The translations under genes and the position numbers were made by a program. 64,000 nucleotides of DNA, taken from NCBI GenBank assembly GCA_020853575.1, contig JADYYP010000014.1, positions 1 to 64,000 of the forward strand, written 5' to 3'. Below the pieces are notes generated by a model. It did not search any database and was not told the origin of the DNA. It saw nothing but the letters and a program-made list of their open reading frames with translations. Below, one piece after another: positions 55,012-63,360 of the stretch. The number at the start of each line of letters is the position of its first letter. Within the stretch, counting starts at the first letter, position 1. The stretch comes from Planctomycetota bacterium. Its GTDB lineage: Bacteria; Planctomycetota; UBA1135; GCA-002686595.

Positions 55012-56513
55012 ACGGACTCTCCAGCCATCAAGGTCATCACGCGCTCGAGCTCGAGCTCGGCACCCTGGAGCTCGGCCACCACGCGTCCCTCGCGCAGCAC
55101 GAGCACGCGCGACGCTCGTCGCAGCACCTCCTCGATCGCCGAGGAAATGAACAGCACCGCCGTGCCGCGCTGCGCGAGCTCCTCGACCAGGCGCTCGACC
55201 TCGACCTTGGCGCCGACGTCGATGCCGCGCGTCGGTTCGTCGAGCACCAACAGCCGCGGCTCGCAGGCCAGCGCGCGAGCGAGCAGGACTTTCTGTTGAT
55301 TGCCACCACTGAGCGTCCCCAGCGCCTGGCCGGTGTGCGCCGCCGCGATGCGCAGCTCCGAGACGAAGCGCTGCGCCAGCCGCTCGTGCGCACGCGGATC
55401 GAGCAAGCCGACGCGCGACATGCGCCGCTGAGCCAAGAGCGCGATGTTCTCGCGCACGGTGAGCGTCGCGAAGATCCCGTCTTGCTTGCGGTCCTCGGGA
55501 CAGAATCCCAGTCCCTGCGCGAGGCTCGTGCGCGGCGAACGCTGCCGCACGACGCGGCCGTCGATCGCACACTCACCGGAATCCGCGGGATCCGCGCCGA
55601 ACAGGAGCCGGGCCAGCTCGCTGCGTCCCGAACCCAACAGGCCGGCGAGCCCGACGACCTCTCCGGCCCGGAGCTCGAGATCGAAGGGCGCCACGGCGCC
55701 CTGGCGCGCCAGTCCCCGCGCGACCAGGAACGGTCGCTGAGTCCCGCGGGCCGCGGCGTGTCGAGCAGCGCGCGGGTCCGGCTCCTCGCGTCCGAGCATG
55801 CTGGCCACCAGCGCGCGCGGTGTGAGCTCGCGCGCTCGGTGGCTGCCGACGCAGCGTCCGTCGCGCAGCACGGTGATGCGATCGGCGATCGCGAAGATCT
55901 GCTCCAGCGCATGAGCGATGAACACCAGCCCCAGGCCGCGCTCGCGCAGGGTCCTCAGGATCCCGAACAAGCGCTCGACCTCGCCGCGGTCGAGGCTCGA
56001 CGTCGGCTCGTCGAGCACCAGGAAGCGCGCCTGCAAGTCGAGCGCGCGCGCCAGCCCGACGAGTTGCGCCTCGGCCGCAGACAGCGAGAGCGCGCGCCGC
56101 TCGACGTCGAGCGCCAGCCCGAGCTCCGCGATGCGCGCGCGCGCGTGCACACGCATCGCGCCCCAGTCCAAACGCAGCCCGCGGCGCAGCTCGCGTCCGA
56201 GGAAGAAGTTCTCGACCACGGTGAACTCGGGCACCAGATGCGTCTCTTGGTGCAGCACGGCGATTCCGGCTCGCAACGCGTCGATCGGGCTCGCGAGCTC
56301 GAGCGCGTGCCCGCCCACGACGATCTGGCCCGAATCGGGGCGCTCGACGCCTCCGAGCAAGCGCACCAGCGTGCTCTTGCCCGCTCCATTGGTTCCGGCG
56401 AGCGCGTGCACCTCGCCGGAGCGCAGCTCGAGGTCGACGCCCTCGAGCGCACGCACGCCCGGATAGCTCTTCGAGACGCGCCGCAGCTCGATCCGCGCAT
56501 CGGGCGAAGTCAC
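55008..56513 (-). CDS. ytfR: sugar ABC transporter ATP-binding protein (YtfR-type, double ATPase)
   Basis: A protein of 501 residues, the usual length for RbsA/YtfR. It has two tandem ATPase domains. The first has GTNGAGKST, a signature-like SLSAAEAQLVGLARAL and LVLDEPTSSLD. The second has a degenerate Walker A (AGLLGSGRSELARLL), LSGGNQQKVLLARAL and LLVLDEPTRGIDVGAK, the normal pattern in this family where only the first domain hydrolyses efficiently. The GTG at 56511-56513 overlaps the GH127 stop as GTGA; an ATG at 56534 would add seven residues. It energises the two permeases encoded downstream. Confidence 0.9.
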   Translation of the reverse strand: MTSPDARIELRRVSKSYPGVRALEGVDLELRSGEVHALAGTNGAGKSTLVRLLGGVERPDSGQIVVGGHALELASPIDALRAGIAVLHQETHLVPEFTVVENFFLGRELRRGLRLDWGAMRVHARARIAELGLALDVERRALSLSAAEAQLVGLARALDLQARFLVLDEPTSSLDRGEVERLFGILRTLRERGLGLVFIAHALEQIFAIADRITVLRDGRCVGSHRARELTPRALVASMLGREEPDPRAARHAAARGTQRPFLVARGLARQGAVAPFDLELRAGEVVGLAGLLGSGRSELARLLFGADPADSGECAIDGRVVRQRSPRTSLAQGLGFCPEDRKQDGIFATLTVRENIALLAQRRMSRVGLLDPRAHERLAQRFVSELRIAAAHTGQALGTLSGGNQQKVLLARALACEPRLLVLDEPTRGIDVGAKVEVERLVEELAQRGTAVLFISSAIEEVLRRASRVLVLREGRVVAELQGAELELERVMTLMAGESV

Positions 56514-58906
56514 GGCCGCGGGCCCAGCGTCCATTCCAGCACGCCTGCCGAGAAACCCTCGCGGAGCTCGACCTCGATGCGCAGAGCGTCGGTGCGCAGC
56601 GCCTCGAACTCGACCTGCTGCGCTCGGTCGCACTCGACTCCGTAGGAGCTGCCAGGCCGAAGGCGCACGTCGATCCACTCGCCGTGCTCGTCCCTCCACT
56701 GCACGCGCCACGACTTCGGCACGCGACACGCGCCGCGTCCGGTGTCGTCGAACCAGTACACGCTCAGCGTGTCGAGCTCCCGCGGCACACGGAACTCGCA
56801 CTGCAACCACTCGTGCGTGCCGCGGTGATCCCAGAACGTGTGGCGCGGGATTTCGTGGTCGCCCGAAGAGCGCGGCAGCACGCCGTCGAGGACGGCTCCG
56901 AGTCCCTCGGGCGGAAAGGCCTGGCTCGCGCTCAGCCAAACGTCGCCCGACTGCTGCGCGAAGGTCCCGTGCACTTCGGCGGCGCGCGCGTCCTCCGCCA
57001 GCCACAACTGCATCTCGCCCGCGTCGCGATTGGCCCAAGTGAAATAGGGCACGAGATCGAGGGGCTCGTCCTCGGCCAACTCCACCCGCTCGAACTTGCG
57101 CGACGAGATTCGCTGGGCTCGAGCCACGACGTGCACCAAGGCCTCGCTGCCTTCGTCGCCGGCAGCCAGGTGCAGCGGCTCGTCGGCGGGCAACACGAAG
57201 TTGCGCGCGCGCCCACCGTTGTCGTAGCCCTCGGCGCAGTACACCAGCGGGCCACGGGCCACGGCGACGCGGCCCTCGTTGGCAGCGACCCGCGGATCGG
57301 GCGCAACGCGACGCGGAGCCATGTCGAGCTTCACGAGCAGTGTGTCACCCGCCCTCCAAGTGCGGCGGATCGCCAGGAAACCGTCGACGATCCGCGTCGT
57401 CCCTGGTTGGTCGACGACGCCCGCCACGGCGACGTCGAAGCGCCCCGCGCACCACTCGGGGATGCGCAAGCGCAGCTCGAACTCCAAGGCGCGTTGCGGA
57501 TCGACGTGCACCAGCACCTCGTCGGCCCACGGATAACGCGTCTCCTGCGCGAGCCGCACGCTGCCGCTGTCGAGCTCCAGCGTGACCGCGCTGCCGACGT
57601 ACTGCGCGATGAAGGCCTGATCACCGCGCTGCGCGTAGATGCGCTCGCCGATCGCGGGCAGGAAGCGCACGACGTTGGTCGGACAGCACGAGCAATCGAA
57701 CCACGGAACGCGCGCACGTCCGCCACGGCTGCCGAGCGGATTGGAATAGAAGAAGCGCTCACCACTCTGCGACACGCCGCTGAGGAATCCGTTGTAGAGC
57801 TCGCGTTCGACGACGTCGGCATAAGCGGCCTCGCCGGTCGCCAGGAACATGCGCTGGTTCCACAGCGCCATGCCGATCGCAGCGCAGGTCTCGCAATACG
57901 CGCTGTCGTTGGGCAAGTCGAAGGGCCGCGTGATGCCCTCGTTCGAGGCCGACGAGCCGATCCCGCCGGTCACGTACATCTTCGTGCCGATGACGTCGTG
58001 CCAGATCGCGCGCAGCGCGCTCCACAGCGCCTCGTCCCCGGTGATCCCGGCGATGTCGGCCACGGCGCAATAGAGGTACATCGCGCGCACGGCGTGACCG
58101 ACGATCTCGCGCTGCTCGCGGATCGGCTTGTGGTCTTGCGCGTACTCTCCGAAGCGCTCGCGGCCCGTCGGATTGCCGCGCTGGTCGACGAAGAACTGCG
58201 CCAGCGCCAGGTAGCGCGCCTCGCCCGTCGCGCGCCACAGCTTGACCAGCGCCAGCTCGAGCTCCGGATGCCCCGGCGGATCGAGCTTCTTGCCCGGCCC
58301 GAACGTGGCATCGATGTGGTCCGCGAAGCGCACGGCGACGTCGAGCAACTTGCGCTTGCCGGTGGCGTGCGCGTAGGCGACCGCGGCCTCGATCAAGTGG
58401 CCCGCGCAGTACAGCTCGTGCCCGTGGGCGATGTTCTGCCAGCGCTTCGCGGGCTCGACCATCGTGTAGTAGGTGTTGAGGTAGCCATCGGGCTGTTGAG
58501 CCGCGGCGATCGCGTCGATCAAGCCGTCGAGGCGCGCTTCGAGCGCCGGGTCGCGCGTCGTCACCAGCGTGTAGGCCGCGCCTTCGATCACCTTGTAGAC
58601 ATCCGAATCGTTGAACAAGAGCCCTTCGTGCGGTCCGTCCTCGAGCGCTCCACAGCGCGCGAAGTTGGCCAGGCGACCGGTCTCGCTGCACTTCTGCAGG
58701 CACACGTCCAGCGTGACCTCGCGGTTGCGCTCGATGCGCGGCCTCCAGAACTCGTCGCGGATCTCGACCTGCTCGAACGGCACGGCGCTCAGCGGTCCGC
58801 TGGCTTCGAGAGCTGCGCGTGCGGGGCGGAGGTCCTCGCTCGCGTGCGGTGCGACGCACGACCAAGCACACGTCAGGACAGCGAGCACTACCAACAGGTT
58901 GCGCAC
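56510..58906 (-). CDS. GH127-family (DUF1680) beta-L-arabinofuranosidase-like glycoside hydrolase
   Basis: A protein of 798 residues, an exported candidate lipoprotein (signal RNLLVVLAVLTCAWSCVA) with the catalytic (alpha/alpha)6 barrel followed by beta-sandwich domains, as in HypBA1. Zinc and catalytic residues are visible: the E-x-C pair in SAYCETCAAIG (near residue 340) and CxCC in FDCSCCPTN (near 405), which together give the Glu-Cys-Cys-Cys zinc site; one of the cysteines is the proposed nucleophile. Other blocks are LFNDSDVYKVIEGAAYTL, DGYLNTYYT, GHELYCAGHLIEAAVAY and EGITRPFDLPNDSAY. GH127 releases L-arabinofuranose, and relatives act on other furanosides. Its place between a binding protein and an ATPase says the released sugar is imported by the neighbours. 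Confidence 0.9.
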   Translation of the reverse strand: MRNLLVVLAVLTCAWSCVAPHASEDLRPARAALEASGPLSAVPFEQVEIRDEFWRPRIERNREVTLDVCLQKCSETGRLANFARCGALEDGPHEGLLFNDSDVYKVIEGAAYTLVTTRDPALEARLDGLIDAIAAAQQPDGYLNTYYTMVEPAKRWQNIAHGHELYCAGHLIEAAVAYAHATGKRKLLDVAVRFADHIDATFGPGKKLDPPGHPELELALVKLWRATGEARYLALAQFFVDQRGNPTGRERFGEYAQDHKPIREQREIVGHAVRAMYLYCAVADIAGITGDEALWSALRAIWHDVIGTKMYVTGGIGSSASNEGITRPFDLPNDSAYCETCAAIGMALWNQRMFLATGEAAYADVVERELYNGFLSGVSQSGERFFYSNPLGSRGGRARVPWFDCSCCPTNVVRFLPAIGERIYAQRGDQAFIAQYVGSAVTLELDSGSVRLAQETRYPWADEVLVHVDPQRALEFELRLRIPEWCAGRFDVAVAGVVDQPGTTRIVDGFLAIRRTWRAGDTLLVKLDMAPRRVAPDPRVAANEGRVAVARGPLVYCAEGYDNGGRARNFVLPADEPLHLAAGDEGSEALVHVVARAQRISSRKFERVELAEDEPLDLVPYFTWANRDAGEMQLWLAEDARAAEVHGTFAQQSGDVWLSASQAFPPEGLGAVLDGVLPRSSGDHEIPRHTFWDHRGTHEWLQCEFRVPRELDTLSVYWFDDTGRGACRVPKSWRVQWRDEHGEWIDVRLRPGSSYGVECDRAQQVEFEALRTDALRIEVELREGFSAGVLEWTLGPRP

Positions 58907-58908
58907 GG

Positions 58909-59928
58909 CTAGTACTTCCGGTTGGGGAGTTCCGCCGCGGCGAGTTCCTTGGTGAAGCGCCGGTCCGCCACGACGATGCGACGCTCGACCGCTTCCCCGC
59001 GCACCAGCTTCTCGACCGCGTCGAAGGCCAGCGGTCCGAGCAGCGGGCTGCATTCGACGACACAGTCGAGCTTGCCCGCCACCATGGCCTCGAAGGCCGG
59101 CTTGCCGCCGTCGATCGAAACCAGCTTGACGTCGCTGCCCGGACGCAGCCCGAAGGCCTCGAGCGCTTGGATCGCGCCCAACGCCATGTCGTCGTTGTGC
59201 GCGTACACGGCCTGGATGCGCCGGCCTTCCTGCTTGAGGAATGCCTCCATCACCTCCTTGCCCTTGGCGATGCCGAACTCACCCGATTGGCTGAGCAGCA
59301 CCTCCATGCCCGGGTGAGCGGCGAGCACCTCCATGAAGCCCTTCTGGCGATCGATCGCCGGCGCGGCGCCGACCGTTCCGCGCAATTCGACCAGCTTGCA
59401 CGCGCCGCCCGTGGCCTCGACCAACCAGCTTGCCGCCATGCGTCCCTCCTCCACGAAGTCGGACGCGATCAGGGTCGCGTAGAGCGACGGATCCGCCACC
59501 TGCACGCCGCGATCGACGAGCACCACCGGGATGCCGGCGGCCTTGGCGTCGGCGAGCACGTTGTCCCAGCCGGTCTCGATCTTGGGCGCGAGCACGATCG
59601 CGTCGACCTTCTGCGCGATGAAGGTCTTGAGCGCGCGGATCTGATTCTCCTGCTGACCTTGGGCGTCGCTGAACTTGAGCTCGACGCCGCGCTTGGCGGC
59701 CTCCTCTTGGATCGAGCGCGTCTCGGCCGAGCGCCAGTTGCTCTCCGCACCGAGTTGCGAGAAGCCCACGCGCAGCCGACGCGCCTCGCCCGCATTCGCA
59801 CCCTGGGCGTCAGCGCTCGATTCGCCACTGCAACTCGAGCACACCAACGCCAAGGAGAACGCGCTCGCCAAGGCGCACGCCGCGACCCGCGACAAACTCG
59901 CACCGACCGACTCGACCACTTTGATCAC
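58909..59928 (-). CDS. ytfQ: sugar ABC transporter substrate-binding protein (YtfQ-type, galactofuranose-like)
   Basis: A protein of 339 residues with a signal peptide ending near SLALVCSSCSGE (probable lipoprotein). It matches the E. coli YtfQ pattern in order: VGFSQLGAESNWRSAET, FSDAQGQQENQIRALKTFIAQ, DAIVLAPKIETGWDNVL, GIPVVLVDRG, ELRGTVGAAPAIDRQKGF, SQSGEFGIAKGKEVMEAF, YAHNDDMALGAIQA and SIDGGKPAFEAMVAGKL. YtfQ binds galactofuranose, so the ligand is likely a furanose (galactofuranose or L-arabinofuranose). The GTG at 59926-59928 overlaps the preceding stop as GTGA. The GGAGGAG preceding it is unusually close, so a GTG four codons further in is an alternative start. Confidence 0.88.
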   Translation of the reverse strand: MIKVVESVGASLSRVAACALASAFSLALVCSSCSGESSADAQGANAGEARRLRVGFSQLGAESNWRSAETRSIQEEAAKRGVELKFSDAQGQQENQIRALKTFIAQKVDAIVLAPKIETGWDNVLADAKAAGIPVVLVDRGVQVADPSLYATLIASDFVEEGRMAASWLVEATGGACKLVELRGTVGAAPAIDRQKGFMEVLAAHPGMEVLLSQSGEFGIAKGKEVMEAFLKQEGRRIQAVYAHNDDMALGAIQALEAFGLRPGSDVKLVSIDGGKPAFEAMVAGKLDCVVECSPLLGPLAFDAVEKLVRGEAVERRIVVADRRFTKELAAAELPNRKY

Positions 59929-62300
59929 ATCTCCTCCAAGCGCTTCGAGCGCACGAAATTGGTCACCAAATGCAGCGCCGTGCGATCGAAGACGCGCTCC
60001 GCCGCCTTGGTGTTCGAGCTCCACCACTTCTCTCCGGACGTCGCGCGCCACTCCGCATACGGGTAGGCCATGCGATCGACCGCGTAGGCCTGACGCTCCT
60101 CGTTCTCGTCGAGCCACGTCGCGTTGACCAGGCCTTGGTTGTCGAAGTGATTGACGGAGTCGAAGATCAACCCGTGCCCGGCGCGGAACCACACGGTCAT
60201 GTTGCCGACACCGTACTTCGCCGCGCATTGGGGACTGTCGACCAGCACTTCGCAACGCTCGCGGTCGAGCACCTCGATCATGTGCGGCCCCTCGAGGTTG
60301 TAGTGCGGCTCGACGCCACCGTCGAACACGCCAGCGAGATAGGGGCTGCCCTCGGCGATCGGCTCGGCGGAGACCGTGGCCAACTCGTTCTCGAGGTGCC
60401 GCGCGCGCGCCACGCCGGGGTAGACCTTGTCGATCGTCTCCCCCAACGACCAGCACGAGCCGAACAAGTAGCCGCCGGTGCGCACGAACCACTGGATGCA
60501 CTCGATGTCGCTGGCCTCGACCTCGCCGGTGCAGTTGGACACGTACACGCCGTGCGGCGGCAGGCCATCGGTGCGATGGCGCGCGGCAGCCGTCATGCGG
60601 TAGTGGATGGCGCGCGTGTCGAGCGCGCCGCGCTTGGCCTCGCCGCCCTTGCTCTCGCCGCCCTTGGCTTGGCCCTCGGCCTTCACCAGGTCGAGCACGT
60701 TTTGGATGTGGTCGCCGCGGCTGTCGAGCACGATCACGTCGAGGTCCTTGTACACCTCGCTCAGGGACACCGCGTAACCGTACTTCTCGCGGCGCGCGCG
60801 CACCTCCTCGGGCGTCCACATCCTGACGCGCTGCTGGTTCTCGCCCCACCACTTCAGCCAATTCGCGGTGTCGGGCCCGAAATCCTGCTTGGTCAGAGCC
60901 TTGGCGTAGATCAGCGCGGTCTTCGAGATCGACGGCTCCGCGTCCCCGATCGCGGCCAGCACCGCGGGTACCGCTTCGTTCTTGGTCACGTGGCAGAGGC
61001 CCACGATCGCCGCGCCGCGCAGCTTCCAGTCCGCGTGCTTGGAGAGCGCGAGCAAGGGCTCGACGGCCGCCGCGTGCGTGGTCTTGCCCAGCGAAACCGC
61101 CGCGCACACCGCCACGGTCCAGCGCGCGTCCGCGAGCGCGGCGCTCAAGGCCGCGACCGACGCTTCGCTGCTCGCCTTGGCCAGCGCGACGGCCGCGGTC
61201 TCGCGGACCGTGCCGTCGCTGTCTTCCTTGAGCCGCGCCACGCATGCGTCGAACACGCCTTGGTCGCCGACTCCGACGTGCTCGGTGAGCGCGATCAACG
61301 CGATCAGGCGCACTCGGTCGTCCGAATCGCGCGCCACCAGGTCGCGCGCACGCTGAAGCACGGGCGCGTGCTTCAACTTGCCGCCCGCGTGCACTGCGGC
61401 GGCGCGCACGTCGGCGTTGGCGTGACTCGCGCCGACATCGAGCGCCGTCAGCGCGGCCGAGCGCGTGCCTTCCACCTGAGCCAGGGCCGCCGCCAAACGC
61501 ATCCCGCGCGCCGCGACGCCCGCGTCGTTCGACTTCGTGAGCGCCTCGAGCACGCCCGTGACCACGGCCGCGTCGACCGAGCTCGCGATCTGCGCCACGG
61601 CGAAGATCAAGCGCCGTTCGAGCACGTCGTTCACGCGCGGCTTGGCCAGCGCGCTTTGCAGTTTCGCGAGCGTCTCGGCCTCGGGCTTGGACGCGACGGC
61701 GCGCAGCGCGGCGGCGGCACGCTCGATCTCGTCGCCCGCGAGATAGCCCTCGAGCGAGCTGAGCATCTCCTCCTTGGTCGCGCCGGCGATGCCGCCGGCG
61801 GCCGCGAGCTTCTCGTCGTCTTCCTTGGCCTTCTGCGACTTCTTGAGGTTCTTGGTGATCGTCTCGGCCTGTGCGCCCCCGGCGTGCGGAGCGACGAGCG
61901 CCAACGCGGGCCAAGCGCGCGTCGCGTTCTTGCCTGCGGTCTGCTTGGCGAGCTCCTCGGTCGCGCGCACCGGATCGATCTTGGCCAGCGCCAGGGCCGC
62001 GGCCCGCCGCAGACGCCACGCGGGAGCGTCGACGACCGTACGCACGAGTTGCGGGACCGCGGCCTTCGTGCCGATCTCGCGCAAGGCGTTGGCGGCGCGC
62101 TCGACGACCTCCCAGTCGCGGTCGAGCAACGCGCTGATCAAGGCCTTTTCCGCGGCCTCGCCGCCGAGCTTGGCGAGCCCCTCGACGGCCGCCACGCGCG
62201 CCTCGGCTTCCTTGGACTTGATTTCCTTGAGCGGGTCCTGCGCCGCGGTCGGGAGTGCCAGCGCCGTGAGCGTCACGAGGAGTAGCGATCGTCGAGCCAC
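59925..62300 (-). CDS. exported HEAT-repeat protein with class I amidotransferase-like C-terminus
   Basis: A protein of 791 residues. The GTG at 62298-62300 gives the signal peptide MARRSLLLVTLTALALPTAA; another GTG overlapping the upstream stop as GTGA (near 62276) would give an implausibly short signal. Residues about 22-490 form HEAT/PBS-lyase-type helical repeats (ARVAAVEGLAKLGGEAAEKAL, WEVVERAANALREIGTKAAV, WKLRGAAIVGLCHVTKN). Residues about 500-791 are an amidotransferase/ThuA-like alpha/beta fold: DLDVIVLDSRGDHIQNVL, GVYVSNCTGEVEASDIECI, FVRTGGYLFGSCWSLGETI. ThuA-like proteins are linked to sugar metabolism, which suits this operon. A short Gly/Lys linker (AEGQAKGGESKGGEAK) interrupts the C-terminal domain. 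It overlaps the oxidoreductase gene by 28 nt. Confidence 0.78.
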   Translation of the reverse strand: MARRSLLLVTLTALALPTAAQDPLKEIKSKEAEARVAAVEGLAKLGGEAAEKALISALLDRDWEVVERAANALREIGTKAAVPQLVRTVVDAPAWRLRRAAALALAKIDPVRATEELAKQTAGKNATRAWPALALVAPHAGGAQAETITKNLKKSQKAKEDDEKLAAAGGIAGATKEEMLSSLEGYLAGDEIERAAAALRAVASKPEAETLAKLQSALAKPRVNDVLERRLIFAVAQIASSVDAAVVTGVLEALTKSNDAGVAARGMRLAAALAQVEGTRSAALTALDVGASHANADVRAAAVHAGGKLKHAPVLQRARDLVARDSDDRVRLIALIALTEHVGVGDQGVFDACVARLKEDSDGTVRETAAVALAKASSEASVAALSAALADARWTVAVCAAVSLGKTTHAAAVEPLLALSKHADWKLRGAAIVGLCHVTKNEAVPAVLAAIGDAEPSISKTALIYAKALTKQDFGPDTANWLKWWGENQQRVRMWTPEEVRARREKYGYAVSLSEVYKDLDVIVLDSRGDHIQNVLDLVKAEGQAKGGESKGGEAKRGALDTRAIHYRMTAAARHRTDGLPPHGVYVSNCTGEVEASDIECIQWFVRTGGYLFGSCWSLGETIDKVYPGVARARHLENELATVSAEPIAEGSPYLAGVFDGGVEPHYNLEGPHMIEVLDRERCEVLVDSPQCAAKYGVGNMTVWFRAGHGLIFDSVNHFDNQGLVNATWLDENEERQAYAVDRMAYPYAEWRATSGEKWWSSNTKAAERVFDRTALHLVTNFVRSKRLEEM

Positions 62301-62998
62301 GGTTCGGCGCTGCTCGAGTACCCGCGCGCTTCCCAGAAACCCGCTCGATCCTCGGCCAGGAACTCGATCTTGCGAATCCATTTGGTGCCTTTCCACGCGT
62401 ACAAGCGCGGCGTGATCATGCGCACGGGCCCGCCGTGCTCGCGCGCCAGCGGCGCACCGTTCCAAGTGTGGACGAGCAGCACGTCGGGATCGAGCGCGCG
62501 GTCCAGCGGCAAGTTGGTCGTGTACGGCTCACCGGACGCCGGATCCGCGTCGTAGCCCGTGCACACCACGAAACGCGCTTCCTCGCGCGGCAGCGCCAGC
62601 GCGGCCAAGGTCCGGAAGCGCACTCCGCGCCAGTGGTTGTCCATGCGGCTCCAACTGGTCACGCAGTGGAAGTCGCTCTCATCGTCGCAGTGCTCGAGCG
62701 CCTCGAACGTGGCCCAGTCGAGGACCTGCGGATGCTCGACCAGCCCGGTGAGCTCCAAGCGCCAGGCGCTGCGCTCGATCCGCGGGTGATGGCCGAGGTC
62801 GAGCACGGGCCAGTTGCGCACCTCGTGTTGGCCCACCGGCAGGCGCGGCATGCCGTGGCGGTTCGCGGGACCGCTCCCCAGCGCTCGCTCGGGTCGCGGC
62901 AGGTCCCCGCGTTCGCGCAACTCCGCCACGCGACGCGCGAGGAAGCTCAAGCGGCGCTCCACCAGCCCGCGCTCACTCCCCGAGGTCCCCTCGTCCAT
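62273..62998 (-). CDS. sulfite-oxidase-like molybdopterin-dependent oxidoreductase
   Basis: A protein of 241 residues with the sulfite-oxidase molybdopterin domain of the YuiH/YedY-like type. RIERSAWRLELTGLVEHP precedes the cofactor-cysteine segment DFHCVTSWSRMDN (C112), followed by the typical RGVRFRTLAALA, VVCTGYDADP, HTWNGAPLAREHGGPVRMI and PRLYAWKGTKWIRKIEF. No TAT or Sec signal is visible, so it may act in the cytoplasm. It is the first gene of the furanoside-uptake operon, with the HEAT/amidotransferase-like gene overlapping it. Substrate unknown: relatives oxidise sulfite or reduce methionine sulfoxide. Confidence 0.85.
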   Translation of the reverse strand: MDEGTSGSERGLVERRLSFLARRVAELRERGDLPRPERALGSGPANRHGMPRLPVGQHEVRNWPVLDLGHHPRIERSAWRLELTGLVEHPQVLDWATFEALEHCDDESDFHCVTSWSRMDNHWRGVRFRTLAALALPREEARFVVCTGYDADPASGEPYTTNLPLDRALDPDVLLVHTWNGAPLAREHGGPVRMITPRLYAWKGTKWIRKIEFLAEDRAGFWEARGYSSSAEPWLDDRYSS

Positions 62999-63350
62999 GG
63001 TGGCGCACTGTAGCAGGCCCGCGTGCCGCGCCGAACCGATCGCGGCGGTCGCGGGGAGAATCGCGGAATCCGGCGACCGCGACGGCGAGTTCGGAGCGCT
63101 GAGTCGCGTCGAGTGGGCGCGTCAGCTCCTGCCCCAGTCGCTCGCGACGCCGCAGGGTTGGTCGCTGCTCGCGGCACCCAAGACGCTGGCGCTGGCGACC
63201 ACCGGCGGCGGCATTCCCGCCCATGTCTCCCGCACGTTGCCCCCGGCGTTGTTCGGCACCACGCTGCACTTCCAGGCTCGCACGCAATCGAGCGTGGCCC
63301 CCGCCGGAGAGGCCTACAGCAACTCGCTTTCGATCACGCTCGTGCCTTGA
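62997..63350 (+). pseudogene. remnant of a secreted planctomycete protein C-terminus
   Basis: A plus-strand frame opens at an ATG (62997-62999) overlapping the start of the divergent oxidoreductase gene. Its last 40 residues (PALFGTTLHFQARTQ then APAGEAYSNSLSITLVP) look like the C-terminal tail shared by many planctomycete secreted proteins (LxFQAxxxxxxAPxGxxxSNxLxxTLxP). The sequence before it has no signal peptide or domain and no Shine-Dalgarno, so this is probably what is left after the bulk of a larger gene was lost. It could also be a short expressed protein. Confidence 0.45.
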
Positions 63351-63360
63351 TCCAAACGCG

